From positions 992,001 through 1,056,000 of the forward strand of contig NZ_VZPV01000001.1 in the NCBI RefSeq assembly GCF_008801405.1: a DNA stretch of 64,000 nucleotides, written 5' to 3'. The notes under the pieces were generated by a model. The model was not told the origin of the DNA. It was given only the letters and a program-made list of their open reading frames with translations, and ran no database searches. The DNA is from Ralstonia insidiosa. Its GTDB lineage: Bacteria; Pseudomonadota; Gammaproteobacteria; Burkholderiales; Burkholderiaceae. Below are positions 34,430 to 42,766 of this stretch, piece by piece; within the stretch, counting starts at the first letter, position 1; the number at the start of each line of letters is the position of its first letter. The translations under genes and the position numbers were made by a program.

Positions 34430-35374
34430 ATGGAACTCAAATGGCTGGAAGACTTCATCAGCCTGGCCGAGACGCGCAGCTTTTCGCGCTCGGCAGAATT
34501 GCGGCACGTGACGCAGCCGGCGTTCTCGCGCCGCATCCAGTCACTTGAAGCGTGGCTGGGCAATGAGCTGATCGACCGATCAAGCTACCCCACGCGCCTC
34601 ACGCCTGCGGGCGAGGTCTTCTACGAGCAGGCCCTGGCGATGCTCGCGCAGGTGAGCGAAACGCGCGCGCTGATGCGCGGCCAGCGCCCGGCCAGCGCCT
34701 CGACGATCGACTTTGCCGTACCGCATACGCTATCGCTCACGTTCTTTCCCGGGTGGCTGGCGCAGGTGGAGGAGAAGGTCGGCAAGCTGCAGTGCCGCTT
34801 GCGCGCGCTCAACGTGCACGATGCGGTGATGACGCTGGTGGAAGGCGGATGCGACCTCGTCATGGTTTATCACCATGCGCGCCAGATGATCCAGCTCGAC
34901 CCGACGCGCTACGACATGCTGGTGCTCGGCACCGAGCGGTTGTCGCCGTTCTCCAAGCCGGATGCGAATGGCCGCCCGATCTACCGACTGGTACCTGCGG
35001 CGCGCAAGCCGATTCCCTACCTCAGCTACACGCCCAACGCTTTTCTGGGCCGCATGGTCGATGTGCTGTTGGAAAACTCGCCGGTGGCACCGCTGCTCGA
35101 CAAGTGCTACGAGACCGATATGGCCGAGGCGCTCAAGGTGATGGCGCTGGCGGGCCACGGTGTGGCCTTTCTGCCGGAGAGCGCGGTGCGCGACGATGTG
35201 GCTGCCGGGCGGCTCGTGCGCGCCGAAGGCAAGGGCGGTGGCACGCTGTCGATCGAGATGGAGATCCGCCTGTACCGGGAGCACCCGCAAAACGGCGGCC
35301 ACGACCGCCGCCACCCGCAATCCAAGCGCAAACGGGAGCTGATCGACACGCTGTGGAGCGCGCTAGCAGGCTGA
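34430..35374 (+). CDS. LysR-family transcriptional regulator
   Basis: The 314-residue protein opens with a canonical LysR helix-turn-helix: LEDFISLAETRSFSRSAELRHVTQPAFSRRIQSLEAWLG. It ends with a periplasmic-binding-protein-like effector domain (IDFAVPHTLSLTFFPGWLAQV onward). GGAAGG lies 13 bp before the ATG with GCAAGG nearer. It follows the amidohydrolase gene by 81 bp in the same direction and is the likely regulator of the oxygenase/ABC/deaminase module, perhaps acting in the 622-bp intergenic region. The effector is unknown. Confidence 0.92.
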   Translation: MELKWLEDFISLAETRSFSRSAELRHVTQPAFSRRIQSLEAWLGNELIDRSSYPTRLTPAGEVFYEQALAMLAQVSETRALMRGQRPASASTIDFAVPHTLSLTFFPGWLAQVEEKVGKLQCRLRALNVHDAVMTLVEGGCDLVMVYHHARQMIQLDPTRYDMLVLGTERLSPFSKPDANGRPIYRLVPAARKPIPYLSYTPNAFLGRMVDVLLENSPVAPLLDKCYETDMAEALKVMALAGHGVAFLPESAVRDDVAAGRLVRAEGKGGGTLSIEMEIRLYREHPQNGGHDRRHPQSKRKRELIDTLWSALAG

Positions 35375-35404
35375 GGGGAGGCTGAATGCGCCATCACATT
35401 GGCT

Positions 35405-35437
35405 CATCGGGTTATGCGTTACATGCATAACCCGATG
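35405..35437 (+). promoter_or_regulatory. Palindrome with 13-bp perfect arms upstream of gdhA
   Basis: CATCGGGTTATGC (35405-35417) pairs with GCATAACCCGATG (35425-35437) around 7 nt. It lies 30 bp after the LysR stop and about 12 bp before a possible gdhA -35 box. No T-run follows on the plus strand. It could be an operator for gdhA or a transcript end for the LysR gene. Confidence 0.6.
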
Positions 35438-35448
35438 TAAAAACGGCA

Positions 35449-35478
35449 TTGGATTTCGTTCTGGGCGGTCCCTAAGCT
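35449..35478 (+). promoter_or_regulatory. Candidate promoter for gdhA
   Basis: TTGGAT (35449-35454) and TAAGCT (35473-35478) are separated by 18 bp. They lie 72 bp before the gdhA ATG and directly downstream of the palindrome at 35405-35437. The -10 match is poor, so this is tentative. Confidence 0.35.
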
Positions 35479-35549
35479 GGCGGGCATTTTGTGGGACCGC
35501 ATATTCCCAAACGAGGGACCTTACCGAGGTCCAAAACAGGAAGACAACC

Positions 35550-36851
35550 ATGTCCAATGTCGCTTCTCCGACGACACTTCAGCACGCCATCCCGTCCTAT
35601 CTGCCGGCCGAAAACCTCGGTCCGTGGGGCATCTATCTGCAGCAGGTCGACCGGGTCACCCCCTACCTTGGCTCGCTCGCACGCTGGGTTGAAACCCTCA
35701 AGCGCCCCAAGCGCGCCCTGATCGTCGATGTGCCCATCCAGATGGATGACGGCAGCATCGCCCACTTCGAGGGCTATCGCGTGCAGCACAACACGTCGCG
35801 CGGCCCGGGCAAGGGCGGCGTGCGTTTCCACCAGGACGTGACGCTGTCGGAAGTGATGGCGCTGTCGGCGTGGATGTCGGTGAAGAACGCGGCCGTGAAC
35901 GTGCCGTACGGCGGTGCGAAGGGCGGTATCCGCGTCGACCCGCGCAAGCTGTCTTCCGGTGAGCTGGAACGCCTGACCCGCCGCTACACCAGCGAGATCG
36001 GCATCATCATCGGCCCGAACAAGGACATTCCGGCACCGGACGTGAACACCAACGCGCAGATCATGGCGTGGATGATGGACACGTACTCCATGAACGAAGG
36101 CTCCACCGCCACCGGCGTGGTGACCGGCAAGCCGATCGCACTGGGCGGTAGCCTGGGCCGTCGTGAAGCCACTGGCCGTGGCGTGTTCGTGGTCGGCAGC
36201 GAAGCCGCACGCAACCTTGGCATCGACGTCAAGGGCGCGCGCGTGGTGGTGCAGGGCTTCGGCAACGTGGGTAGCGTGGCCGCCAAGCTGTTCCACGACG
36301 CAGGCGCCAAGGTCATCGCGGTGCAGGATCACAAGGGCATCGTGTTCAACGGCAATGGCCTGGATGTCGACGCACTCATCACGCACGTTGACCACAACGG
36401 CAGCGTGGCCGGCTTTGCCGCAGAGACGGTGTCGCAAGACGATTTCTGGGCGCTGGACTGCGAATTCCTGATCCCGGCTGCGCTGGAAGGCCAGATCACC
36501 GCCAAGAACGCGCCCCATATCAAGGCAAAGATTGTCGTGGAAGGTGCAAACGGCCCCACGACGCCCGAGGCCGACGACATCCTGCGCGACAAGGGCATCC
36601 TGGTGTGCCCGGACGTGATCGCCAACGCCGGCGGCGTGACGGTCAGCTATTTCGAGTGGGTGCAGGATTTCTCGAGCTTCTTCTGGACCGAAGACGAGAT
36701 CAACCAGCGCCTGGTACGGATCATGCAGGACGCCTTCCGTGGTGTCTGGCAAGTTTCGCAGGACAACAAGGTCACTCTGCGTACGGCGGCATTCATCATC
36801 GCTTGTACGCGGATTCTGCAGGCCCGCCAAGAGCGCGGTCTGTACCCCTGA
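35550..36851 (+). CDS. gdhA: Glutamate dehydrogenase
   Basis: This cytoplasmic enzyme interconverts glutamate with 2-oxoglutarate and ammonia. The 433-residue protein has YRVQHNTSRGPGKGGVRFH, the catalytic lysine region VNVPYGGAKGGIRVDPRKL, the GPNKDIPAPDVNTN loop, and the C-terminal nucleotide domain (VVVQGFGNVGSVAAKLFHDAGAKVIAV). The length and the GxGNVG loop match the hexameric group used by many bacteria, often NAD-linked. AGGAAG lies 7 bp before the ATG. It is followed 519 bp later by the glutamate/aspartate import operon gltIJKL, an apt pairing for use of glutamate as a carbon and nitrogen source. Confidence 0.95.
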   Translation: MSNVASPTTLQHAIPSYLPAENLGPWGIYLQQVDRVTPYLGSLARWVETLKRPKRALIVDVPIQMDDGSIAHFEGYRVQHNTSRGPGKGGVRFHQDVTLSEVMALSAWMSVKNAAVNVPYGGAKGGIRVDPRKLSSGELERLTRRYTSEIGIIIGPNKDIPAPDVNTNAQIMAWMMDTYSMNEGSTATGVVTGKPIALGGSLGRREATGRGVFVVGSEAARNLGIDVKGARVVVQGFGNVGSVAAKLFHDAGAKVIAVQDHKGIVFNGNGLDVDALITHVDHNGSVAGFAAETVSQDDFWALDCEFLIPAALEGQITAKNAPHIKAKIVVEGANGPTTPEADDILRDKGILVCPDVIANAGGVTVSYFEWVQDFSSFFWTEDEINQRLVRIMQDAFRGVWQVSQDNKVTLRTAAFIIACTRILQARQERGLYP

Positions 36852-37370
36852 TCGGCGACGCGCTGATCAATACCGGCGCGGTGCTCCAACAGGGCACTGT
36901 TCCGGTCTATCGCGTCGCTGCCGATCAGGCAGCTATGCGCGACGGTTGAAGAAAGCCGGTGCTCATCGGGCGAGCCATAACGCTCCAAAGCACCGCACCA
37001 TGAGAAGGGCGATGACATCGTCGCCCTTCCCATCCTCAAGTCGGGTTCGTGTAAGCGACAGAGAGCGCACATCGGGCGGGCTTCATTTCCCCTTGTTTTC
37101 CTTAGCAACTGGCGGTCATCCGCTCAAGCGATCGTGCGTGCGTGCCGATTGTGCAGAGCGTTTCCGTGGCAGGCGCTGCGCGGTGTTTCCAGTTTTCCGG
37201 AAAAGCGTAACGTAAGGTGTCCGGTTGCTCGGAAAGCGTGGTTGCGGCAAGGTCCGCGCCGGAGGAAAAACTCCGTACGATTCAACGATTTAGTGGCAAC
37301 ACCAATACTGTCGCCAAACGTTTTTTGGTACAGTCCCGTCTTTCTCTTTCATGGTCAAAAGGAGACTTTC
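36852..37370 (+). other. 519-bp gap between gdhA and gltI
   Basis: I see no convincing gene here. A hairpin with 9-bp arms (GAAGGGCGA at 37004 with TCGCCCTTC ending at 37029) probably ends the gdhA transcript, although no T-run follows. A 12-bp perfect palindrome TTTTCCGGAAAA lies at 37193-37204. The last 80 bp contain AT-rich sequence and the strong Shine-Dalgarno of gltI (AAAAGGAG). Confidence 0.6.
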
Positions 37371-38267
37371 ATGAACCTCGCGAAGCTGGCAACCGTGCTT
37401 GCAGCCGTTGGTGTGTTGAGCAGTGCTGCCCACGCGCAAGAGCTGACTGGTACGCTCAAGAAGATCAAGGACACCGGCACCATCACGCTGGGTGTACGCG
37501 ATTCGTCGATTCCGTTCAGCTACAACATCGGCGGCGTGCGCACCGTTGGCTACTCGTACGACATCAACCAGAAGATCGTCGAGGCCGTGAAAGACCAGCT
37601 CAAGCTGAAGGACCTGCAGGTCAAGGAAATCCCGATCACCTCGCAGAACCGCATCACGCTGCTGCAGAACGGCACGATCGATATCGAGTGCGGTTCGACC
37701 ACGAACAACCTCGAGCGTCAGAAGCAGGCTTCGTTCACGAACACCATCTTCATCATCGGCACCCGCATCATGGTGAAGAAGGATTCGGGCGTGAAGGACT
37801 GGGCTGACCTGAAGGGCAAGAACGTCGTGACCACCGCCGGCACAACCTCCGAGCGTCTGCTGCGCAAGATGAACGACGACAAGCAGCTCGGCATGAACAT
37901 CATCAGCACGAAGGACCACGGTCAGTCGTTCCTGACGCTGGAATCGGGCCGCGCTGTCGCCTTCATGATGGACGACGCTCTGCTGTACGGCGAGCGCGCC
38001 AAGGCACGCAACCCGTCTGACTGGGTGGTCGTTGGCAAGCCGCAATCGCGTGAGTCGTATGGCTGTATGGTCCGCAAGGACGACGCGCCGTTCAAGGCCG
38101 TCGCCGACAAGACCATCGCTGGCCTGATGAAGGATGGTACGGTCGCCACGCTGTACAAGAAGTGGTTCGAGCAGCCGGTTCCGCCGAAGGGCCTGAACCT
38201 GGACTTCCCGCTGTCGGACGACATGAAGGCGCTGATCAAGAACCCGAACGACAAGGCTCTTGACTGA
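37371..38267 (+). CDS. gltI: Glutamate/aspartate ABC transporter, periplasmic binding protein
   Basis: GltI binds glutamate or aspartate in the periplasm. The 298-residue protein has a signal peptide (LAKLATVLAAVGVLSSAAHA) then LKKIKDTGTITLGVRDSSIPFSY, QNRITLLQNGTIDIECGSTTNN and VVGKPQSRESYGCMVRKDD, which are typical of the PAAT family 3 binding proteins. Starting at the ATG at 37371 gives the signal peptide; AAAAGGAG is 6 bp upstream. The membrane components follow after a hairpin-containing 99-bp gap. Confidence 0.95.
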   Translation: MNLAKLATVLAAVGVLSSAAHAQELTGTLKKIKDTGTITLGVRDSSIPFSYNIGGVRTVGYSYDINQKIVEAVKDQLKLKDLQVKEIPITSQNRITLLQNGTIDIECGSTTNNLERQKQASFTNTIFIIGTRIMVKKDSGVKDWADLKGKNVVTTAGTTSERLLRKMNDDKQLGMNIISTKDHGQSFLTLESGRAVAFMMDDALLYGERAKARNPSDWVVVGKPQSRESYGCMVRKDDAPFKAVADKTIAGLMKDGTVATLYKKWFEQPVPPKGLNLDFPLSDDMKALIKNPNDKALD

Positions 38268-38303
38268 TCGGCTCCCTCAACGGGCCTGACTCAAGCATCA
38301 TCG

Positions 38304-38352
38304 AAACGGAAGGCAAAGGCCGGCTAACAGGTCCTCTCCCTTCCGTTTTCTT
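38304..38352 (+). terminator. Attenuator-like hairpin between gltI and gltJ
   Basis: AAACGGAAGG (38304-38313) pairs with CCTTCCGTTT (38339-38348) around a 25-nt loop and is followed by a T-rich run (TTCTTTT). It can act as a partial intrinsic terminator and as a 3' stabiliser for gltI mRNA, giving more binding protein than membrane subunits. Confidence 0.65.
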
Positions 38353-38366
38353 TTGAGGGAACCATC

Positions 38367-39095
38367 ATGAATTACCACTGGAACTGGGGCGTCTTCTTTA
38401 CGGAAGCCGCCCAGAATCAGACCTATCTAGACTGGCTGCTGTCCGGTCTGAAGACCACCGTCGTACTCGGTCTCACCTCCTGGATCATCGCGCTTGCCCT
38501 CGGCTCCGTGCTGGGTGTGCTGCGTACCGTGCCGAACAAGTTGTTGTCGGGCATTGCTGCCGCATACGTGGAGCTGTTCCGCAACATTCCGCTGATCGTG
38601 CAGCTGTTCATCTGGTACTTCGTCATGCCGGAACTGCTGCCGGGCGGCGACTACATCAAGCAGATGAACCCCGCCACGGCGATGTTCCTGTGCGCGACGC
38701 TGTGCCTCGGTACCTTTACCGCAGCGCGTGTTTGCGAACAGGTGCGCTCGGGTATCAACTCGCTGCCGCGTGGTCAGCGCAACGCGGGCCTGGCAATGGG
38801 CTTCACGCTGGCGCAGACCTACCGCTACGTCATGCTGCCGATGTCGTTCCGCATCATCGTGCCGCCGCTCACCTCGGAGTTCCTGAACATCTTCAAGAAC
38901 TCGGCTGTGGCGTCGACCATCGGCTTGCTGGAGCTTGCCGCGCAGGGCCGCCAACTGGTGGACTACACCGCGCAGCCGTATGAGTCGTTCATCGCCGTGA
39001 CGCTGATGTACATGCTGATCAACCTGACCGTAATGGGCCTGATGCGCTGGGTGGAAGCACGTTCCCGCCTGCCTGGCTTCATTGGCGGCAAGTAA
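38367..39095 (+). CDS. gltJ: Glutamate/aspartate ABC transporter permease
   Basis: The 242-residue inner-membrane protein has the HisM/GltJ-type permease pattern: WLLSGLKTTVVLGLTSWIIALALGSVLGVLRT, YVELFRNIPLIVQLFIWYFV and the EAA-like loop SLPRGQRNAGLAMGFTLAQTYRYVMLPMSFRIIVPPLTSEF. The GGVWN-like N terminus (NYHWNWGVFF) is typical of GltJ. GAGGGA lies 7 bp before the ATG. It pairs with GltK (18 bp downstream) to form the heterodimeric channel. Confidence 0.95.
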   Translation: MNYHWNWGVFFTEAAQNQTYLDWLLSGLKTTVVLGLTSWIIALALGSVLGVLRTVPNKLLSGIAAAYVELFRNIPLIVQLFIWYFVMPELLPGGDYIKQMNPATAMFLCATLCLGTFTAARVCEQVRSGINSLPRGQRNAGLAMGFTLAQTYRYVMLPMSFRIIVPPLTSEFLNIFKNSAVASTIGLLELAAQGRQLVDYTAQPYESFIAVTLMYMLINLTVMGLMRWVEARSRLPGFIGGK

Positions 39096-39112
39096 AGGGG
39101 CGAGGACTTTTC

Positions 39113-39796
39113 ATGGCTTATCACTTCGATTTCTCGTCCATTACTGTCGACAACATGCGCGTGCTTGGCGAGGGGATGATCCTCTCGCTCGAGATCACGG
39201 GCACGGCCATCCTGGTCGGCATCGTCTGGGGCACACTGCTGGCGATGATGCGTCTGTCGGGCATCAAGCCGCTGCAATGGTTTGGGCAGGCGTACGTGAA
39301 CCTCTTCCGTTCCATCCCACTGGTGATGGTGCTGCTGTGGTTCTTCCTGATCGTGCCGCAGGTGCTGCAGAAGGTCTTCAATCTGTCGCCGGCCACCGAC
39401 ATGCGCATGACGTCCGCGCTGGTCGCCTTCGCGCTGTTCGAAGCGGCGTACTACTCGGAGATCATCCGTGCCGGTATCCAGAGCGTGTCGCGCGGGCAGA
39501 TGTTCGCGGCCTACGCGATGGGCATGACGTACGGCCAGGCCATGCGCCTGGTGATCCTGCCGCAGGCCTTCCGCAACATGATTCCGCTGCTGCTCACCCA
39601 GGCGATCGTCCTGTTCCAGGATACGTCGCTGGTGTATGTGAGCGCGCTGTCGGACTTCTTTACGCAGGCCTACAACATCGGTGAGCGCGACGGCCGTATC
39701 GTCGAACTGCTGCTGTTTGCCGGCTTGTGCTATTTCGTGATCTGCTTCGGCGCCTCCGTGCTGGTGAAGCGACTTCAGAAGAAGGTGACCCAATGA
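39113..39796 (+). CDS. gltK: Glutamate/aspartate ABC transporter permease
   Basis: The 227-residue inner-membrane protein has YHFDFSSITVDNMRVLGEGMILSLEITGTAI, YVNLFRSIPLVMVLLWFFLIVP and the cytoplasmic coupling loop SVSRGQMFAAYAMGMTYGQAMRLVILPQAFRNMIPLLL, as in GltK/HisQ-type permeases. It is the second membrane subunit of the importer. Its stop overlaps the gltL start by 4 bp (ATGA), so translation of the ATPase is coupled to it. Confidence 0.95.
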   Translation: MAYHFDFSSITVDNMRVLGEGMILSLEITGTAILVGIVWGTLLAMMRLSGIKPLQWFGQAYVNLFRSIPLVMVLLWFFLIVPQVLQKVFNLSPATDMRMTSALVAFALFEAAYYSEIIRAGIQSVSRGQMFAAYAMGMTYGQAMRLVILPQAFRNMIPLLLTQAIVLFQDTSLVYVSALSDFFTQAYNIGERDGRIVELLLFAGLCYFVICFGASVLVKRLQKKVTQ

Positions 39797-40527
39797 TCGA
39801 GATCAAGAACGTTTCCAAGTGGTACGGCCAGTTCCAAGTGCTGACCGACTGCACCACCAGCGTGAAGAAGAGCGAGGTGGTGGTGGTGTGCGGCCCGTCG
39901 GGTTCGGGCAAGTCCACGCTCATCAAGACTGTCAACGCGCTGGAGCCGTTCCAGAAGGGCGAGATCCTCGTCGACGGTACCTCGGTGGGTGCCAAGGGCA
40001 CCAATCTGCCGAAGCTGCGTTCGCGCGTCGGTATGGTGTTCCAGAACTTTGAACTGTTCCCGCACCTGTCGATTACTGAAAACCTGACGATCGCGCAGCA
40101 GAAGGTGCTGGGCCGCTCGAAGGAAGAGGCGATGGCCAAGGGCCTGAAGTACCTGGATCGCGTGGGCCTGAAGGCGCATGCGGCCAAGTACCCCGGCCAG
40201 CTGTCGGGCGGTCAGCAGCAGCGCGTGGCAATCGCCCGTGCGCTGTCGATGGACCCGATCTGCATGCTGTTCGACGAGCCGACCTCCGCGCTGGACCCGG
40301 AAATGGTCAACGAAGTGCTCGACGTGATGGTGGAGTTGGCCAAGGAAGGCATGACCATGATGTGCGTGACCCACGAAATGGGTTTCGCCCGCAAGGTTGC
40401 CAACCGCGTGATCTTCATGGATCAGGGCCGCATCGTTGAAGACTGCGAGAAGGAAGAGTTCTTCGGCAACATCGACGCACGTTCCGACCGCGCCAAGCAG
40501 TTCCTGTCGAAGATCCTGTCGCACTGA
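39793..40527 (+). CDS. gltL: Glutamate/aspartate ABC transporter ATP-binding protein
   Basis: The 244-residue ATPase has Walker A VCGPSGSGKSTLIKTVNALE, Q-loop MVFQNFELFPHLSITENL, signature QLSGGQQQRVAIARAL, Walker B ICMLFDEPTSALDPEMV and the H-loop MCVTHEMGFARKVANRVIFMDQG. These are standard for polar amino acid importers. A strong terminator closes the operon 20 bp after the stop. Confidence 0.96.
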   Translation: MIEIKNVSKWYGQFQVLTDCTTSVKKSEVVVVCGPSGSGKSTLIKTVNALEPFQKGEILVDGTSVGAKGTNLPKLRSRVGMVFQNFELFPHLSITENLTIAQQKVLGRSKEEAMAKGLKYLDRVGLKAHAAKYPGQLSGGQQQRVAIARALSMDPICMLFDEPTSALDPEMVNEVLDVMVELAKEGMTMMCVTHEMGFARKVANRVIFMDQGRIVEDCEKEEFFGNIDARSDRAKQFLSKILSH

Positions 40528-40547
40528 GCGCGGGGTTTGAGGCAAAG

Positions 40548-40575
40548 AAAAGCCGCTCTCTCGGAGCGGCTTTTT
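40548..40575. terminator. Rho-independent terminator after gltL
   Basis: AAAAGCCGCTC pairs with GAGCGGCTTTT around a 5-nt loop and is followed by T residues. An A-run on the left gives a T-run on the minus strand too, so it may also end the facing amidotransferase transcript. Confidence 0.88.
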
Positions 40576-40592
40576 GTTGGGCGACGATCGTG

Positions 40593-41423
40593 TCAGGTGC
40601 AGGCCGTGTTGGCGGCGTTGGCAATCTGTACCGCTTCCGGAATCGGCACTTTGGTTGCCATGGTGGCCTGGCCCGATTCGAACATCAGCAACTCGCCCGG
40701 CACGAACTGGGTCCAGACTTCGTTGTCAGTCAGCGGCGCGGTGGCGATCACGGCCACGCGGTCGGCAGGCGTGGTGTATTTGGCGAAATCAATCGTCATG
40801 TCGGCGTCGATCAGGTGCGCCGTCGAGAACGGCCACTGCCGCACGATGTAGTACAGCCGCGTCGAGCAATGTGCGAACTGCGCCTGCCCGTTGCACAGCA
40901 GGAAGTTGAACACGCCGTGGCGCGAAATTTCCTTGGTGATGTCCGACAGCGCATAGAACAACTCATTGAGGGGCGGTTGCGACCCCGGAAACCGTTTGCG
41001 CAACGACTGCATGATGTAGCAGAAGGCGAGTTCGCTGTCGGTATCGCCCACGGGCTGGTAGACACCCGAGAGGAACGGCGAGAAGTTCTTCAGATCGCCG
41101 TTGTGGGCAAAGATCCAGTGCCGGCCCCACAGCTCGCGCATGAACGGGTGGCAGTTTTCCAGCCGCACTGTGCCCTGCGTCGCCTTGCGGATGTGCGAGA
41201 TGACGTTCTTGGACTTGATCGGGTAGCGCTTGACCAGTTCGGCCACCGGCGAGGTGCCGGCCGACTGGTTGTCGATGAAGAGGCGGCAGGCCTTGTCTTC
41301 GAAGAAGGCGACGCCGAAGCCGTCGGCATGGTGGTCAGTCACGCCACCGCGCGCGGCGAACCCGGTGAACGAGAACGTCACATCGGTCGGTTCGGCGCAG
41401 TTCATGCCTAGCAGCTGGCACAT
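40593..41423 (-). CDS. Class II glutamine amidotransferase, YafJ-like
   Basis: The 276-residue protein begins MCQLLGMNCAEPTDVTFSFT with the N-terminal nucleophile Cys2 expected after Met removal. It continues with VTDHHADGFGVAFFEDKA, SHIRKATQGTVRLENCHPF and WIFAHNGDLKNF, the Ntn-type glutaminase pattern. The family (YafJ, DUG3) includes gamma-glutamyl hydrolases of glutathione breakdown; the acceptor or substrate here is unknown. It is single, facing the glt operon and divergent from the tartrate-dehydrogenase-like gene. Confidence 0.9.
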   Translation of the reverse strand: MCQLLGMNCAEPTDVTFSFTGFAARGGVTDHHADGFGVAFFEDKACRLFIDNQSAGTSPVAELVKRYPIKSKNVISHIRKATQGTVRLENCHPFMRELWGRHWIFAHNGDLKNFSPFLSGVYQPVGDTDSELAFCYIMQSLRKRFPGSQPPLNELFYALSDITKEISRHGVFNFLLCNGQAQFAHCSTRLYYIVRQWPFSTAHLIDADMTIDFAKYTTPADRVAVIATAPLTDNEVWTQFVPGELLMFESGQATMATKVPIPEAVQIANAANTACT

Positions 41424-41606
41424 GGTGGGGGAGAAAAGTCGGATGCAATAAAATAGCCATTATCCTGCCGGCCGCCGGGGGTGCCAAGCGCCTTGGCATG
41501 CGCGGCACCCCGTTGAGCCTGCCGGCCGTTGCGCTCACGCCGCACGCCAGCAGGTTCGCCACCAAACGTTGCATCCCGACTGCCGCCACAACCGGATCGT
41601 ATTCCC

Positions 41607-42698
41607 ATGAATTCATATCGCATTGCCGTGATTCCCGGAGATGGCATCGGCAAGGAAGTCGTCCCAGAGGGCCTGCGTGTGCTGGATGCGGCGGCGCGCA
41701 AATTCGGCTTTGCGTTGCAGACCGATCACTTCGACTTTGCCAGCTGCGACTACTACGCTCGCCACGGCAAGATGCTGCCCAACGACTGGTTCGACACCCT
41801 GCGCGGCTATGACGCCATCTTCTTCGGCGCGGTCGGCTGGCCCGATACGGTGCCCGATCACATCTCGCTGTGGGGTTCCCTCCTGCAGTTCCGGCGCGGC
41901 TTTGACCAGTATGTGAACCTGCGCCCGGTACGCCTGATGCCCGGCATCCGCAGTCCGCTGGTCGATCGCAACGGCCAGCCCCGCGCGCCCGGTGAGATCG
42001 ACTTTTACGTGGTGCGCGAGAACACGGAAGGCGAATATTCCAGCGTCGGCGGCCGCATGTACGGCGGCACCGAGCGCGAGATCGTGATCCAGGAAACGGT
42101 CATGAGCCGCACCGGCGTCGACCGCATCCTCAAGTTCGCTTTCGACCTGGCGCAGCGCCGCCCGGCCAAGCACCTGACGTCTGCCACCAAGTCCAACGGC
42201 ATCTCCATCACCATGCCGTACTGGGACGAGCGCGTGGAGGCCATGGCCAAGGCCTACCCAGAGGTCAACGTCGACAAGTTCCATATCGACATCCTGACCG
42301 CGCACTTTGTGCAGAAGCCGGAGATGTTCGATGTGGTGGTCGCCAGCAACCTGTTCGGCGACATCCTCTCGGATCTGGGGCCCGCCTGCACCGGCACGAT
42401 TGCGATTGCCCCGTCGGGCAACATCAACCCGGACCGCACGTATCCGAGCCTGTTCGAACCGGTGCACGGTTCAGCGCCGGACATTGCGGGTCAAGGCATC
42501 GCCAACCCGATCGGCCAGATCTGGTGCGCAGCCATGATGCTCGAACACCTCGGCCAGCCCGAGGCGGGCGCGGCGGTATTGGCCGCCATCGAGCGCGTGC
42601 TGGCAGCCGGCCCAGGCCACGCGCCGCTCACCCGCGACATTGGCGGCACGGCAAGCACCGTTGACCTAGGCCGCGCGATTGCCGAGGCGCTGGCATAA
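41607..42698 (+). CDS. Tartrate/D-malate dehydrogenase-type beta-decarboxylating dehydrogenase
   Basis: The 363-residue enzyme belongs to the isocitrate/isopropylmalate dehydrogenase family: YRIAVIPGDGIGKEVVPEG, DFYVVRENTEGEYSSVGGRMYGG, Lys in SATKSNGISITMPYWDE, metal-binding VVASNLFGDILSDLGPA and LFEPVHGSAPDIAGQGIANP. The residues around FGAVGWPDTVPDHISLWG match the tartrate dehydrogenase/D-malate dehydrogenase (TtuC/DmlA) subgroup rather than LeuB. The substrate is thus a D-malate- or tartrate-like acid, not resolved here. The ATG at 41607 starts the conserved region; no good Shine-Dalgarno is seen. Confidence 0.88.
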   Translation: MNSYRIAVIPGDGIGKEVVPEGLRVLDAAARKFGFALQTDHFDFASCDYYARHGKMLPNDWFDTLRGYDAIFFGAVGWPDTVPDHISLWGSLLQFRRGFDQYVNLRPVRLMPGIRSPLVDRNGQPRAPGEIDFYVVRENTEGEYSSVGGRMYGGTEREIVIQETVMSRTGVDRILKFAFDLAQRRPAKHLTSATKSNGISITMPYWDERVEAMAKAYPEVNVDKFHIDILTAHFVQKPEMFDVVVASNLFGDILSDLGPACTGTIAIAPSGNINPDRTYPSLFEPVHGSAPDIAGQGIANPIGQIWCAAMMLEHLGQPEAGAAVLAAIERVLAAGPGHAPLTRDIGGTASTVDLGRAIAEALA

Positions 42699-42766
42699 GG
42701 TCCGGCTGCACTGATTTATTCTCCGAGTTTCGCTTTCGTTTTCCGCTGACCGTTTTCCTACGCATC

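Noticed and set aside
37141..37370. Sigma-54 promoter for gltI
   Set aside because: I looked for a GG-N10-GC arrangement; TGGCAGGCGCTGCG near 37168 has the wrong spacing (8 instead of 10), so no sigma-54 site is claimed.
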